Shown here: piece by piece, positions 27,305-34,355 of the stretch
Position numbering within the stretch: the first letter of the stretch is position 1
Layout of the letters: every line of letters begins with the position of its first letter
DNA from: a virus
Direction: 5' to 3' (one strand)
Virus record (IMG/VR): IMGVR_UViG_3300030419_002557
Location: 1-64,000 of that record
DNA length: 64,000 nt
Notes under the pieces: generated by a model
What the model was told of the DNA's origin: nothing
Database searches by the model: none
Seen by the model: the letters and a program-made list of their open reading frames with translations, nothing else
Translations under genes and position numbers: made by a program

Positions 27305-27505
27305 ATGAAAGACAAAATTAGTCATCAAGGAATCGCAAGAGCGGCCAAGTACGCACAAAAAGCCATGGACTCTGGAGACGTTCCAGAGCGTGCCTTGGCG
27401 CGAGGCAAGAGCCTCGAACGTCAAGGGATGCTTAGAGATGATGGGTCGGTCCAAAAGATTCATCCTGACGAGCGACGATCAAGCCGTAGGCGTCTTACGG
27501 ACTAG
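27305..27505 (+). CDS. Possible small basic protein, 66 aa, opposite to operon
   Basis: Fits almost exactly in the gap between two minus-strand genes and has a charged, helix-prone composition (MKDKISHQGIARAAKYAQKA, then ERALARGKSLERQGML). No ribosome site precedes the ATG, but TATGAT at 27293-27298 lies just upstream, so a leaderless transcript is possible. It overlaps the 3' end of the opposing gene by 27 bases. It may simply be spacer. Confidence 0.4.
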   Translation: MKDKISHQGIARAAKYAQKAMDSGDVPERALARGKSLERQGMLRDDGSVQKIHPDERRSSRRRLTD

Positions 27506-28120
27506 CTTACGCTTTCCCGATCTTGGGTTGTTCTTCTTAGCAGTAGGCTCTATCGCTGCTTTAATTTCGATGTCCTCATCTTCCGTTTTGTTAATGGAAC
27601 CTTCAAGCTTGGCGATGGCTTCGTTTGCGCTCAACTGTCCAGCAGCAAGCATCTTGAGAAGCGCAAGCGTTGCTTCGTTGTTCGTGGTGTCAGCCTTTAC
27701 ACTCACGTTCACAGCGGGCGCACCGTTGTGATACTGCACGTCTTCTTCGCCTCGCTCGTCTGTCCAGCGAACGCCTAACAAAAGAATAGCTTCGCCGTTG
27801 TCTTCACGAATCTCTACCTCAAACTCGCAGGGCTGCCAGTCTCCGTTGGGCTGGATGTTGAGCAGGGTCTTTCGTTGGCCGTCCAGTGCAGCGGAGATCA
27901 TGTTGTGCCAGGTGGCCTCGTCAACAGCGCTAAGAAGATTCACAACTCGCCATCGAGCAATCATCTCTTTAGACCGATGCGCCTTGTCTTCCTCGACAAC
28001 AACTTTGTTTACCATTCGGTTTGCAATGGTGATCAGCACCGAGGGGTCGGTGACCTTCTTGGTGTTTCGCTTGTCATCCATCAAGGACTCTGGCTTTTCT
28101 GGAAGGATCGACACGGGCAT
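27479..28120 (-). CDS. Hypothetical recombination-operon protein, about 213 aa
   Basis: First gene of the exonuclease-RecT operon. The ATG at 28120 directly abuts AGGAG, too close for normal initiation. The GTG two codons later (28114) has ideal six-base spacing and may be the real start. The product has a helical N-terminal half, a central QPCEFEVEIREDNGEAILLLGVRW beta region, and a Lys/Arg/Pro-rich C-terminal tail. No family recognised. A nuclease-inhibitor or recombination accessory role is a guess from context. Confidence 0.8.
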   Translation of the reverse strand: MPVSILPEKPESLMDDKRNTKKVTDPSVLITIANRMVNKVVVEEDKAHRSKEMIARWRVVNLLSAVDEATWHNMISAALDGQRKTLLNIQPNGDWQPCEFEVEIREDNGEAILLLGVRWTDERGEEDVQYHNGAPAVNVSVKADTTNNEATLALLKMLAAGQLSANEAIAKLEGSINKTEDEDIEIKAAIEPTAKKNNPRSGKRKLVRKTPTA

Positions 28121-28246
28121 CTCCTGTTTTTAATCTAAGTTGTTGCCGGTCCAAAAACTGACCGGCCCAAAGAACTTGGCGCATTTTGTGTCCCCTGTCA
28201 AGGGTGGGTTCGCATTTTGCGCCCAATCTGGTATAAGGTCTATGAA
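28121..28246. promoter_or_regulatory. Divergent regulatory region (candidate switch)
   Basis: Lies between divergent genes. Seen: an inverted repeat CCGGTC-8-GACCGG at 28147-28166; the 9-mer CGCATTTTG repeated at 28181 and 28212; and a plus-strand promoter TTCGCA-17-TATAAG at 28210-28238, whose -35 overlaps the second 9-mer. The regulator gene immediately downstream may control itself here. Operator assignment is inference. Confidence 0.55.
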
Positions 28247-28504
28247 ATGAACACTTCATACAGAATCTTCGGTCAAAATCTTCACTACCTTATTCGCGCA
28301 AAAGGCGTGGGAATGAGGGCTTTTGCACGCGAGGCAGGCATAGACTACTCGCTTCTTAAGCGGTACATGTCTGGTCAGGTTGCTCCTCGTAAGCAGCGAC
28401 TTGAACAGCTATCTGTTCTACTTGGCGTCAGTCCGGGTTCTTTGATGTTTGATGACCTTGTGCCTGAAATAGAGGAGAGCACCAATGTTGTTTGTGGGGA
28501 TTGA
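28247..28504 (+). CDS. HTH transcriptional regulator (Cro/CI type), 85 aa
   Basis: Start chosen at the ATG opening MNTSYRIFGQ rather than ten codons earlier, since the earlier start would fall inside the promoter. Residues about 10-60 form an XRE-like helix-turn-helix: LHYLIRAKGVGMRAFAREAG, then YSLLKRYMSGQVAPRKQRLE and LSVLLGVSPGSL. Likely a repressor controlling the divergent recombination operon and its own operon. Overlaps the next gene by 20 bases. Confidence 0.8.
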   Translation: MNTSYRIFGQNLHYLIRAKGVGMRAFAREAGIDYSLLKRYMSGQVAPRKQRLEQLSVLLGVSPGSLMFDDLVPEIEESTNVVCGD

Positions 28505-28997
28505 TCCAGGGAAGGACGGAGCACTTGTCGCCATTGATGAAGAAGGCGTTGTGCGTGATGTAGTGCTGACCAAGTCTAAGTTCACTGTGCCTATTGGTAA
28601 GGGGTCTAAGCGAGAGTACGACGCAACCGCCATGGGTGACTATCTGACCAAGCTACACGCCACTCAAGGGGTGAAGCTCGTCGCAATTGAAAAGCAGCAG
28701 GCTCGCCCTGGACAGGGGAGGACATCGATGTTTTCAATCGGGGTAGGCTATGGGCTTTGGCTTGGCGTAGTTGGAACTCTTGGTATTCCTTTCTCAGTCG
28801 TTCACCCCACTACTTGGCAAAGAGATGTTCTTCGAGATGTCCCTGGTGTTGGGAAGGGCCGGGCGATTTTGCTTTGCAAGCAACGGCTGCCGGACTTAGA
28901 GCTTGCACCTGGCCGGAGGCAAAAATCTCACGACGGGATTGCTGATGCAGCCTGTCTTGCAATGTGGGGGTTCAAGTCGATGATTGGAAAGATGTAA
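28485..28997 (+). CDS. RuvC-like Holliday junction resolvase, 170 aa
   Basis: RNase H-fold nuclease with the expected acidic set: D7 in VGIDPGKDGAL, E69 in VAIEKQQA, and D150/D154 in HDGIADAACLA. Length fits phage RuvC-type resolvases. It would cut branched DNA formed during recombination and before packaging. GAGGAG precedes the ATG inside the upstream HTH gene. A conserved VPGVGKG stretch at about 125 resembles a helix-hairpin-helix loop. Confidence 0.85.
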   Translation: MLFVGIDPGKDGALVAIDEEGVVRDVVLTKSKFTVPIGKGSKREYDATAMGDYLTKLHATQGVKLVAIEKQQARPGQGRTSMFSIGVGYGLWLGVVGTLGIPFSVVHPTTWQRDVLRDVPGVGKGRAILLCKQRLPDLELAPGRRQKSHDGIADAACLAMWGFKSMIGKM

Positions 28998-29007
28998 TGA
29001 TTTGTCA

Positions 29008-29042
29008 GTGTCGTTGACACGAAAACAGTTTTCGCTATGGAT
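29008..29042 (+). promoter_or_regulatory. Promoter with overlapping palindromes upstream of initiator
   Basis: Consensus -35 TTGACA at 29014-29019 with a weaker -10 (TATGGA at 29036). Two palindromes overlap it: GTGTC-GTT-GACAC (29008-29020) and CGAAAA-CAG-TTTTCG (29020-29034). This suggests operator control of the replication operon. Confidence 0.5.
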
Positions 29043-29069
29043 TAGAGACAGAGAAGGACCGATGGAAAG

Positions 29070-30011
29070 ATGAGCGACGAGGCAGGACCGACAGGCGTAT
29101 TGATTGATGTAGATGAGTGGAAAGCTGTTCGAGACGCCATGGAGGGACCTTGGCCTACACGCTTAGCTGAAATCGACTTAGCGTTTATTGAGCTTGAAAC
29201 AGGGGCCGTACCGCCACGTCGAAAGCTTATGAAGAGGTGGGGCATTACCGAAAGAAAAGCCCGCACCATCGTGCAGCGACATAAGGCAAAGCGTCCCAAG
29301 CTCACTACTGAACCGTCCCAAAAACACACCGTTGAGGACACCCAAGTTATTGGAATCACTACTGTGGACGAGTCAACACCGTCCCAAGTTAATGTGGTTA
29401 GCGTCCCAAAACCAAAAGACATATTTGCTGATAAGATACAGCTTGTGTTCAAAGCATGGGAGGTGGCTCAGTTTCAGAGAACGCGCCGCCGCAACAAGCT
29501 TACTGCTGGAAGAAAGAAGATAATCAAGTCAGCGCTGACAGCCGGGCACACTGTGGAAGATCTTGTGCTTGTGGTGCGTATGGCCTTTGAGTACCCAGAG
29601 GGAGACTACCTCGTCGATAGCTGGAGAAGTGGTGGGTACATGGACATTGCCAACCTGCTCAACCGGGACAAGGTCGATAGGAACGTGACCCTGGCTATGG
29701 AGCGATGGGATGGAAATGAATGGGTGTTCAGTGGAAAGAAGCAGCACAGCTTTGAACCCAAGTATCACAAGCTTTGGGAAAACATTGTGTTCTTGGTGGG
29801 TGCGTACCCTGACAAGCCAGACACTCTTCATCGAATCCAAAGCGTGAATGAAGCGATGCACAAAGCGCTCGATGTGGTTGGCGGCTGGCGATACCTTGGC
29901 TCGCTCCGCCCTGGCAAGCAGCAAGAGCAAATCAAAAACGACTTTCTTTCTGAGGTTCGTTCTGAACTTCAACAACAACGACCGACGCTACAAAGAGGCA
30001 ACCACAAATGA
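29070..30011 (+). CDS. Replication initiator protein (lambda O-like organisation), 313 aa
   Basis: Residues about 48-72 form a winged-helix type HTH (PRRKLMKRWGITERKARTIV). A variable Thr/Pro-rich linker follows, then a C-terminal helical domain beginning DKIQLVFKAWEVAQF with KLTAGRKKIIKSALTAGHT, a layout common in phage replication proteins. The linker-coding DNA carries four copies of CGTCCCAA at 22-bp phasing, just as lambda O contains its own origin. The dnaB gene follows with an ATGA overlap. Origin binding and helicase recruitment are inferred. Confidence 0.7.
   Translation: MSDEAGPTGVLIDVDEWKAVRDAMEGPWPTRLAEIDLAFIELETGAVPPRRKLMKRWGITERKARTIVQRHKAKRPKLTTEPSQKHTVEDTQVIGITTVDESTPSQVNVVSVPKPKDIFADKIQLVFKAWEVAQFQRTRRRNKLTAGRKKIIKSALTAGHTVEDLVLVVRMAFEYPEGDYLVDSWRSGGYMDIANLLNRDKVDRNVTLAMERWDGNEWVFSGKKQHSFEPKYHKLWENIVFLVGAYPDKPDTLHRIQSVNEAMHKALDVVGGWRYLGSLRPGKQQEQIKNDFLSEVRSELQQQRPTLQRGNHK
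29291..29410. repeat. Iteron array inside initiator gene (candidate origin)
   Basis: Four copies of (G/C)CGTCCCAA(A/G) begin at 29291, 29313, 29379 and 29401, with spacings of 22, 66 and 22 bp, that is multiples of two helical turns. A degenerate copy (ACACCCAAG) lies at 29338. An A-rich stretch follows to about 29440. The same motif in the opposite orientation recurs at 41053-41179. Confidence 0.7.
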
Positions 30012-31402
30012 AGCCATTCCCTAAGAGTATACCAAGCGAGAGGTTTGTCCTTGGCGCTCTACTATTAGACAACACCTTGATTCATGAGGTCCAAGGCGAG
30101 ATTGAGCCTGAAGATTTCTATAGGTCATCACATAAAGAGATTTACCTTCTGATTCGATCTTGGATTCACAAGGGCAAAAACATTGATGTGATGCTGCTGG
30201 TCGACAACTTGATGACGTTAGACCAAAGCCAAAAGTATGGAGATATTCTTGAGGTGATGTCGCTACCGGAAGCGGTTGGCTCAACCATGCTGACGGAGCA
30301 TCACGCAAAAAACGTGCGTGAGAAAGCGATTCGTCGGCGCATGATCCTTGCTTCAGACAAGCTGAAGCACAACGCAACAGATGGCCAACTGGACATCGAC
30401 GAGCTTATTGAGCAAGGCCAAAGGGACTTGCTTGAGATCGCTGGCAGACAGCGCGGGGACGATTGGTTCGTGGGGCCACAGCTAGTAGAGCGTGCCCAGA
30501 CAAGGTGGGAGAAGCTTGCAGAACTCAAGGCAAACAACTGTGTGACGGCTTTGTCCACCGGCTTGGTGGCGCTCGACAATGTTCTGAGTGGGCTGCACCC
30601 AGGCCTGACGCTGCTAGCTGCACGTCCATCCATGGGGAAAACAGCCATGGCTCTGAACCTGACAGTAGCAGCATTGGAAAAGCAGGTTCCTGTAGCTTTC
30701 TTTTCTCTTGAGATGAGTGCTGACCAACTAACAGATCGTATGGCTTCGTCCTTGGCGAAGGTCAATGCCTGGAACATCAAGACTGGTGACCTCGGATCAA
30801 GAGACTGGGACAAACTGGAAGCGGGTGCGTTGGATTTTTTGCACGACTCACCACTATTTGTTTCCGACAAAGCTGGTGTAAGCATTTCAAAGATTACTGC
30901 TCAGGCACGCAGGCTGAAGTCTAAGGAGCCCAAGCTCGGCTTGATCGTCATTGATTACCTGCAACTCATTCGCCAACCCAAAGCGGAAAGCATGGAGCAG
31001 GGTGTGTCCCAGGTGTCGAGCGCTTTGAAGGTGTTGTCTCGGGACTTGAACGTGCCTGTTCTCTGCTTGGCTCAACTCAACCGTGGTTGCGAGCAGCGCA
31101 CCAACAAGCGCCCAATGTTGTCTGACCTTCGGGGCTCGGGCTCGTTGGAGCAGGACGCTGACGTGGTCATGTTCCTCTACAGGCACCACTACTACGATGA
31201 GCGAGCCGACCCATCAGATGCGGAGATCCTTGTGGCCAAGCACCGCAGTGGGCCGACAGGTACAGTCCATGCAGAATGGAACGCAACCAATCAAAAGTTT
31301 GAGGACAAGACTCGCCATGCTCCAAGGGCGGTTGAGTTCGCACAGGTTAAGAGAATCAGGCGCGACCTCGACGACGAGGATAGCGAGCCAACCTGGCTGT
31401 GA
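30008..31402 (+). CDS. dnaB: Replicative DNA helicase, DnaB family, 464 aa
   Basis: Full-length DnaB layout: an N-terminal helical domain starting PSERFVLGALLLDN, then the RecA-like core with Walker A around GKT (K211) in ARPSMGKTAMALN, FFSLEMSADQLTDRM, Walker B around D316 in LIVIDYLQLI, and VLCLAQLNRGCEQR with RGSGSLEQDADVV. It unwinds DNA as a hexamer at the fork. No separate loader gene is seen, so the initiator may load it. The stop codon directly abuts a tRNA gene. Confidence 0.95.
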   Translation: MKPFPKSIPSERFVLGALLLDNTLIHEVQGEIEPEDFYRSSHKEIYLLIRSWIHKGKNIDVMLLVDNLMTLDQSQKYGDILEVMSLPEAVGSTMLTEHHAKNVREKAIRRRMILASDKLKHNATDGQLDIDELIEQGQRDLLEIAGRQRGDDWFVGPQLVERAQTRWEKLAELKANNCVTALSTGLVALDNVLSGLHPGLTLLAARPSMGKTAMALNLTVAALEKQVPVAFFSLEMSADQLTDRMASSLAKVNAWNIKTGDLGSRDWDKLEAGALDFLHDSPLFVSDKAGVSISKITAQARRLKSKEPKLGLIVIDYLQLIRQPKAESMEQGVSQVSSALKVLSRDLNVPVLCLAQLNRGCEQRTNKRPMLSDLRGSGSLEQDADVVMFLYRHHYYDERADPSDAEILVAKHRSGPTGTVHAEWNATNQKFEDKTRHAPRAVEFAQVKRIRRDLDDEDSEPTWL

Positions 31403-31478
31403 TGGGGCGTGGTCCAATTGGAAGGACGCCCGACTGTTACTCGGGAAGGTGGTGGTTCGAGTCCACCCGCCCCAGCCA
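31403..31478 (+). tRNA. tRNA-Asn (anticodon GUU), CCA encoded
   Basis: Full cloverleaf of 76 bases: acceptor TGGGGCG/CGCCCCA, D stem GTCC/GGAC, anticodon stem CCCGA/TCGGG with loop CTGTTAC (anticodon GTT), T stem GGTGG/CCACC with loop TTCGAGT, discriminator G, and genomic CCA. It begins on the base after the helicase stop codon, so it must be cut from that transcript or have an internal promoter. Confidence 0.95.
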
Positions 31479-31487
31479 GACGCAAAA

Positions 31488-31518
31488 CGGCCCCGGTGGA
31501 CCGACTCTACCGGGGCCG
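31488..31518 (+). terminator. Strong hairpin after tRNA
   Basis: Ten-base-pair perfect GC-rich stem CGGCCCCGGT/ACCGGGGCCG with an 11-base loop, starting ten bases after the tRNA. No long T run follows, so it may act as a processing or 3'-stabilising hairpin as well as a terminator. Confidence 0.75.
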
Positions 31519-31582
31519 CAAATGTCAAAGTTGGAGGCAACCAACAACTGACCGTGTCAGTCTAACAGACTTTCTCCAGCCA

Positions 31583-31882
31583 TCAACGCTTTTCAACTAA
31601 ATAAGGGTTGGTTTCAAGAGGTTCGTCGGGTCGGCCAGGAATCCAACCTCGACGCATGCCACCGCTTTTAGTCGGCCATCTTCCGTAAACCATTCCTGAT
31701 TCGTTTGCCTTCTTTCTTAGGGCTCTTCTAGGAGAGACAATCTCCATGATGGGAGCACCTGTATTCGTAAAGGCTACGACGGAAAGCCTGTCGCCTATGA
31801 AGATTTCATAAGACGCAACAATGCTCGATAGCTTTGGGTCCTCTCTCCAGTTTGCCCAATACTTAGGCCTGCTCGACCTCAA
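31583..31882 (-). CDS. Hypothetical protein, up to 99 aa, TTG start
   Basis: Overlaps the upstream gene by 20 bases and begins with TTG, which is uncertain. The interior reads like a real protein (IVASYEIFIGDRLSVVAF, then basic Arg/Gly stretches). Last gene of a short minus-strand pair converging on the tRNA terminator. Function not recognised. Confidence 0.5.
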   Translation of the reverse strand: MRSSRPKYWANWREDPKLSSIVASYEIFIGDRLSVVAFTNTGAPIMEIVSPRRALRKKANESGMVYGRWPTKSGGMRRGWIPGRPDEPLETNPYLVEKR

Positions 31883-32138
31883 AGGTCACCTCCCCATCAG
31901 GCCACAATCCAATGGCGATTGATGGTCCTCCGTTTTGTTTGATGCTTTGTGCCCACTGATGAAGTGCTGGAATAGGTGCAGGCCGCCAACTTTTTCTGTC
32001 AGACGGTAGCAAGTAAGTCCTGATCGTTACGGGGTGGAAGTCTGTCTGTCTGGCAAACTCAGCCATTGACTTGCATTCGGAAAGTCTATAAAACTTTTGA
32101 GCATATGTTTCTTTTGGTTTAGGTGTAGGTCTTGACAT
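31863..32138 (-). CDS. Hypothetical HTH-like protein, 91 aa
   Basis: Contains MAEFARQTDFHPVTIRTYLL, which could form a helix-turn-helix, and a Pro/Trp-rich second half. The leader AGAGACACAACC resembles a degenerate form of the GAGGCAAC leader. Its ATG overlaps, within one CATG, a possible ATG of the plus-strand gene on the other side. Confidence 0.55.
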   Translation of the reverse strand: MSRPTPKPKETYAQKFYRLSECKSMAEFARQTDFHPVTIRTYLLPSDRKSWRPAPIPALHQWAQSIKQNGGPSIAIGLWPDGEVTFEVEQA

Positions 32139-32187
32139 GGTTGTGTCTCTTTTTCCTCGGGTAGATGAGGGTTCATCGTTTGAGGTA

Positions 32188-32382
32188 ATGAATGTAGGTG
32201 AACGTGTTTTTGTAGGGAGTCATGTAGCCAAGGTCATTGACCGCGTGTGCCCTCACTGCTATCGGTTTGGACCGCCCTTTCTCCCGCATTTCGAGATTGC
32301 TGGCGGCGACTTCAAGGGCCAACGCTGGTGCCCCAAACATCAGTATTTGACTCCTCGAAGGTTTGCGTGTGTGAATGATTGA
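32188..32382 (+). CDS. Small zinc-binding protein, 64 aa
   Basis: Start placed at the ATG after TTGAGGTA; a longer frame from 32137 would share a CATG with the opposing gene. CPHC and WCPKHQ motifs form a plausible Cys3His zinc site. One of few plus-strand genes in this block. Function unknown. Confidence 0.55.
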   Translation: MNVGERVFVGSHVAKVIDRVCPHCYRFGPPFLPHFEIAGGDFKGQRWCPKHQYLTPRRFACVND

Positions 32383-32405
32383 TTGCCTCCTTGTGTATGC
32401 GTACA

Positions 32406-32789
32406 CTATACAGTTTCGCTGTTCCCGCCAAGCCTTTGTTTAGCTTTTGCTCCAATGGTTCCGTCCGGCCTGGCCAGTAGCCACATCTCATAAGGAACCC
32501 CTCTCTCTTTCCAAGACGCTGAGATCTCAATGCACCACTTGTGTATGGCATCGAATGACCCTGACCCCTTGTTCAAGCCAGACAGGAGCGCAACAACGCG
32601 CACCATTGTGCTGCTGCAATCTGCTGCAAAGTCTTTGAGCAGGATGCTGTCTCCCATCTCTTGCTGCACCTTGCGCCAGGACAGCCACGCTTGGACTGCG
32701 CCATAATGCCAGGGTGCTGCTGGCACATCCGTTCCGTCAGCGACATTGATCGCTCGGGACTCTGCATTTCTAATAGTGGATCGTCTCAT
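32406..32789 (-). CDS. Hypothetical protein, 127 aa
   Basis: Contains Trp-rich AWLSWRKVQQEMGD and YEMWLLARPDGTIGA, a phrase that reads like a small globular phage protein. No ribosome site is obvious before the ATG, which sits in a CATG shared with the opposing plus-strand start. Function not recognised. Confidence 0.6.
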   Translation of the reverse strand: MRRSTIRNAESRAINVADGTDVPAAPWHYGAVQAWLSWRKVQQEMGDSILLKDFAADCSSTMVRVVALLSGLNKGSGSFDAIHKWCIEISASWKERGVPYEMWLLARPDGTIGAKAKQRLGGNSETV

Positions 32790-33321
32790 GGGTCGTCGTC
32801 TCTGGAAGAGTGAACATCAGCATATTGTTAGAGAGATGAAGCTCGATGGCTTCTCTCGTGCGGAGATCACCAGGGCGTTGAGAGAGTTCTGTGGGCTGAC
32901 TCAGAAGTCGGCCATTGGTTGCTACCTCTCCGTTGTTCCCCGGCGTCCATGGCCTATCAAGACTGGTTGGCGTAGGATCTCTGCATCGTTCATTGACCAG
33001 GCTCTTGATTGGGATGACTTCGATGACGAGGTCTTGGAAGACTTGAGGGTCTTGCCAGAGGACACCCGCTCATTGTCAGACATGCTGTACAACCAAGACG
33101 GGCCGCTGTTCCGTGTTCTCTTGTCATCGTCTGACGCTGCCCTTGCCTACCGGGTTTGCCGGAAAAGCAGAAGGCAGAAGTCTGCTGACTTCTCAAACGT
33201 CAGGACGATTGACAGGAGAGACACAAAGAAAGCACGGTCTAAGACCGTCAAGATCCTTGAGAGGTACGCCAAGGCACGCACTCAAGAATCCAGGGGCACT
33301 GCCTGGGCCCGGAATCGTTAG
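32788..33321 (+). CDS. Hypothetical protein, 177 aa
   Basis: Start chosen at the ATG opening MGRRLWKSEHQH; a TTG-started longer version would overlap the opposing gene more. Helical and basic, with GFSRAEITRALREFCGLTQK suggestive of a helix-turn-helix and a Lys/Arg-rich tail. Could be a DNA-binding regulator; no family recognised. Converges with a minus-strand gene whose stop overlaps by four bases. Confidence 0.65.
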   Translation: MGRRLWKSEHQHIVREMKLDGFSRAEITRALREFCGLTQKSAIGCYLSVVPRRPWPIKTGWRRISASFIDQALDWDDFDDEVLEDLRVLPEDTRSLSDMLYNQDGPLFRVLLSSSDAALAYRVCRKSRRQKSADFSNVRTIDRRDTKKARSKTVKILERYAKARTQESRGTAWARNR

Positions 33322-33518
33322 TCCGTGAACGTGGGTTTTGGTGGAGCGCAGATGCCTGATTGAATCAGGTTGACCGCTGTTCTTCCAAAGGACCCTTGCA
33401 GTTGCCAAGCCAAGCCGGTGTCGATCAGTTGCTGCCAAGCGCGAATACGCTCCGCATCAGTTCCTTCGACAAAGCCCTCGGCCAGGCCGATGGCGTCGTG
33501 ATTAGATAGTGGTTCCAT
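33318..33518 (-). CDS. Internal in-frame module, 66 aa
   Basis: Initiates at the internal ATG preceded by GAGGCAACT, the same leader used by its operon neighbours. The sequence contains AWQQLIDTGLAWQLQGSFG followed by R-x-A-x-x-L-I, a compact pattern I have seen in many short phage proteins; its function is unknown. It is in frame with the longer ORF, so both forms may coexist. Confidence 0.6.
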   Translation of the reverse strand: MEPLSNHDAIGLAEGFVEGTDAERIRAWQQLIDTGLAWQLQGSFGRTAVNLIQSGICAPPKPTFTD

Positions 33519-33719
33519 AGTTGCCTCTGTTGTGAAACCGGGGAGGTCGGTCCCCGTAAGTTTTTTATAGGTTCTGTTCTTCTCTTCTTCTGCAATCAGC
33601 GCGGCCTCTTGTCCTGTAGAACCGTTGGCCTTCGCTTCCTTGAGCGCTCTCATTCCTTCAGCGTGTGCCGCCTCCAATGCGTGGCTATCAATCTGCTGGC
33701 GGTCGAACGTCGGGAACAT
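33318..33719 (-). CDS. Two-part hypothetical ORF, 133 aa
   Basis: Starts at ATG after GAGGAGG and overlaps the upstream gene by 32 bases. The N-terminal half is Ala/Glu-rich helix (ALEAAHAEGMRALKEAKAN). The frame continues without a stop through an internal GAGGCAACT-ATG into the 66-residue module described separately, so either one long protein or two products are made. Confidence 0.55.
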   Translation of the reverse strand: MFPTFDRQQIDSHALEAAHAEGMRALKEAKANGSTGQEAALIAEEEKNRTYKKLTGTDLPGFTTEATMEPLSNHDAIGLAEGFVEGTDAERIRAWQQLIDTGLAWQLQGSFGRTAVNLIQSGICAPPKPTFTD

Positions 33720-33912
33720 CTTTGAGTTCCTCCTCGGTAAAGATGGTTGTACGGATTGCCCAAATAATATCAAGGTTCCGCTGAATGTCTTCATCCAGTC
33801 TACCCTTTCCTCTAAGGAAAGCCACCTGTCTTTGTAGGCCAGTCATTACAGCCAGCCATTGCAAGTTGGTTAGCTCGATGCTGTTCATGTCTTCTAGCTT
33901 GAACCCATTCAT
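33688..33912 (-). CDS. Hypothetical protein, 74 aa
   Basis: Good start (AGGAGGCAGCAA before ATG). A helical protein with LTNLQWLAVMTGLQRQVAFL and an acidic end. The stop of the preceding gene overlaps its start (ATGA). Not recognised. Confidence 0.6.
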   Translation of the reverse strand: MNGFKLEDMNSIELTNLQWLAVMTGLQRQVAFLRGKGRLDEDIQRNLDIIWAIRTTIFTEEELKDVPDVRPPAD

Positions 33913-34355
33913 TTGCTGCCTCCTGCGGTCAATAGGTCACAGATGTCGCGAAGGGTTTGACGGATGTCATCTACCGATGCAACGACTGATTCCCTGAACT
34001 CACGAATGCCTGCCATTTCGGTGAGGATCTCGGAGATGTCATCTCGCATATCCTGCACCTCATGGCCAATCTGGGTGTAGTTCTCTGCCAACGGCCCACC
34101 GGGCTTGGTATCGCTTTCCCGCTGCTCCCGTTGTCTTTTGTTGTACCAAGACTTAAGCGCCCCTGCCCCTCGATGGTAATCTGAATCGTGCCACAGAATA
34201 GTGGACACCTCCTCCCAAAACTTCAAGTTCTTTGGGTTGGTCTTCACACCAGGGCCAGGGTTCTTTTCAACTCTGTCTATAGCCCGAAGAATGGCGCGGA
34301 CCTCATCGTTTGTGTAAGCCTTGTTTGGGCTGCTCTTTTTATCTTTCTTTGCCAT
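33909..34355 (-). CDS. Internal in-frame product of the zinc-finger ORF, 148 aa
   Basis: Starts at MAKKDKKSSP with GGAGGCAATC directly upstream, an operon-type start inside the longer frame. It would lack the zinc finger and keep the helical C-terminal part with a possible coiled coil. Whether both forms are made cannot be told from sequence alone. Confidence 0.5.
   Translation of the reverse strand: MAKKDKKSSPNKAYTNDEVRAILRAIDRVEKNPGPGVKTNPKNLKFWEEVSTILWHDSDYHRGAGALKSWYNKRQREQRESDTKPGGPLAENYTQIGHEVQDMRDDISEILTEMAGIREFRESVVASVDDIRQTLRDICDLLTAGGSK

Noticed and set aside
31403-31478. tRNA considered as an integration attachment site
   Set aside because: No integrase or excisionase gene in the window, and the tRNA is full length with a coherent cloverleaf.
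31520-31545. Plus-strand GGAGGCAACC after the tRNA terminator taken as another shared leader
   Set aside because: No ATG follows; it belongs to a small palindrome GTTGG-AGGCAA-CCAAC.
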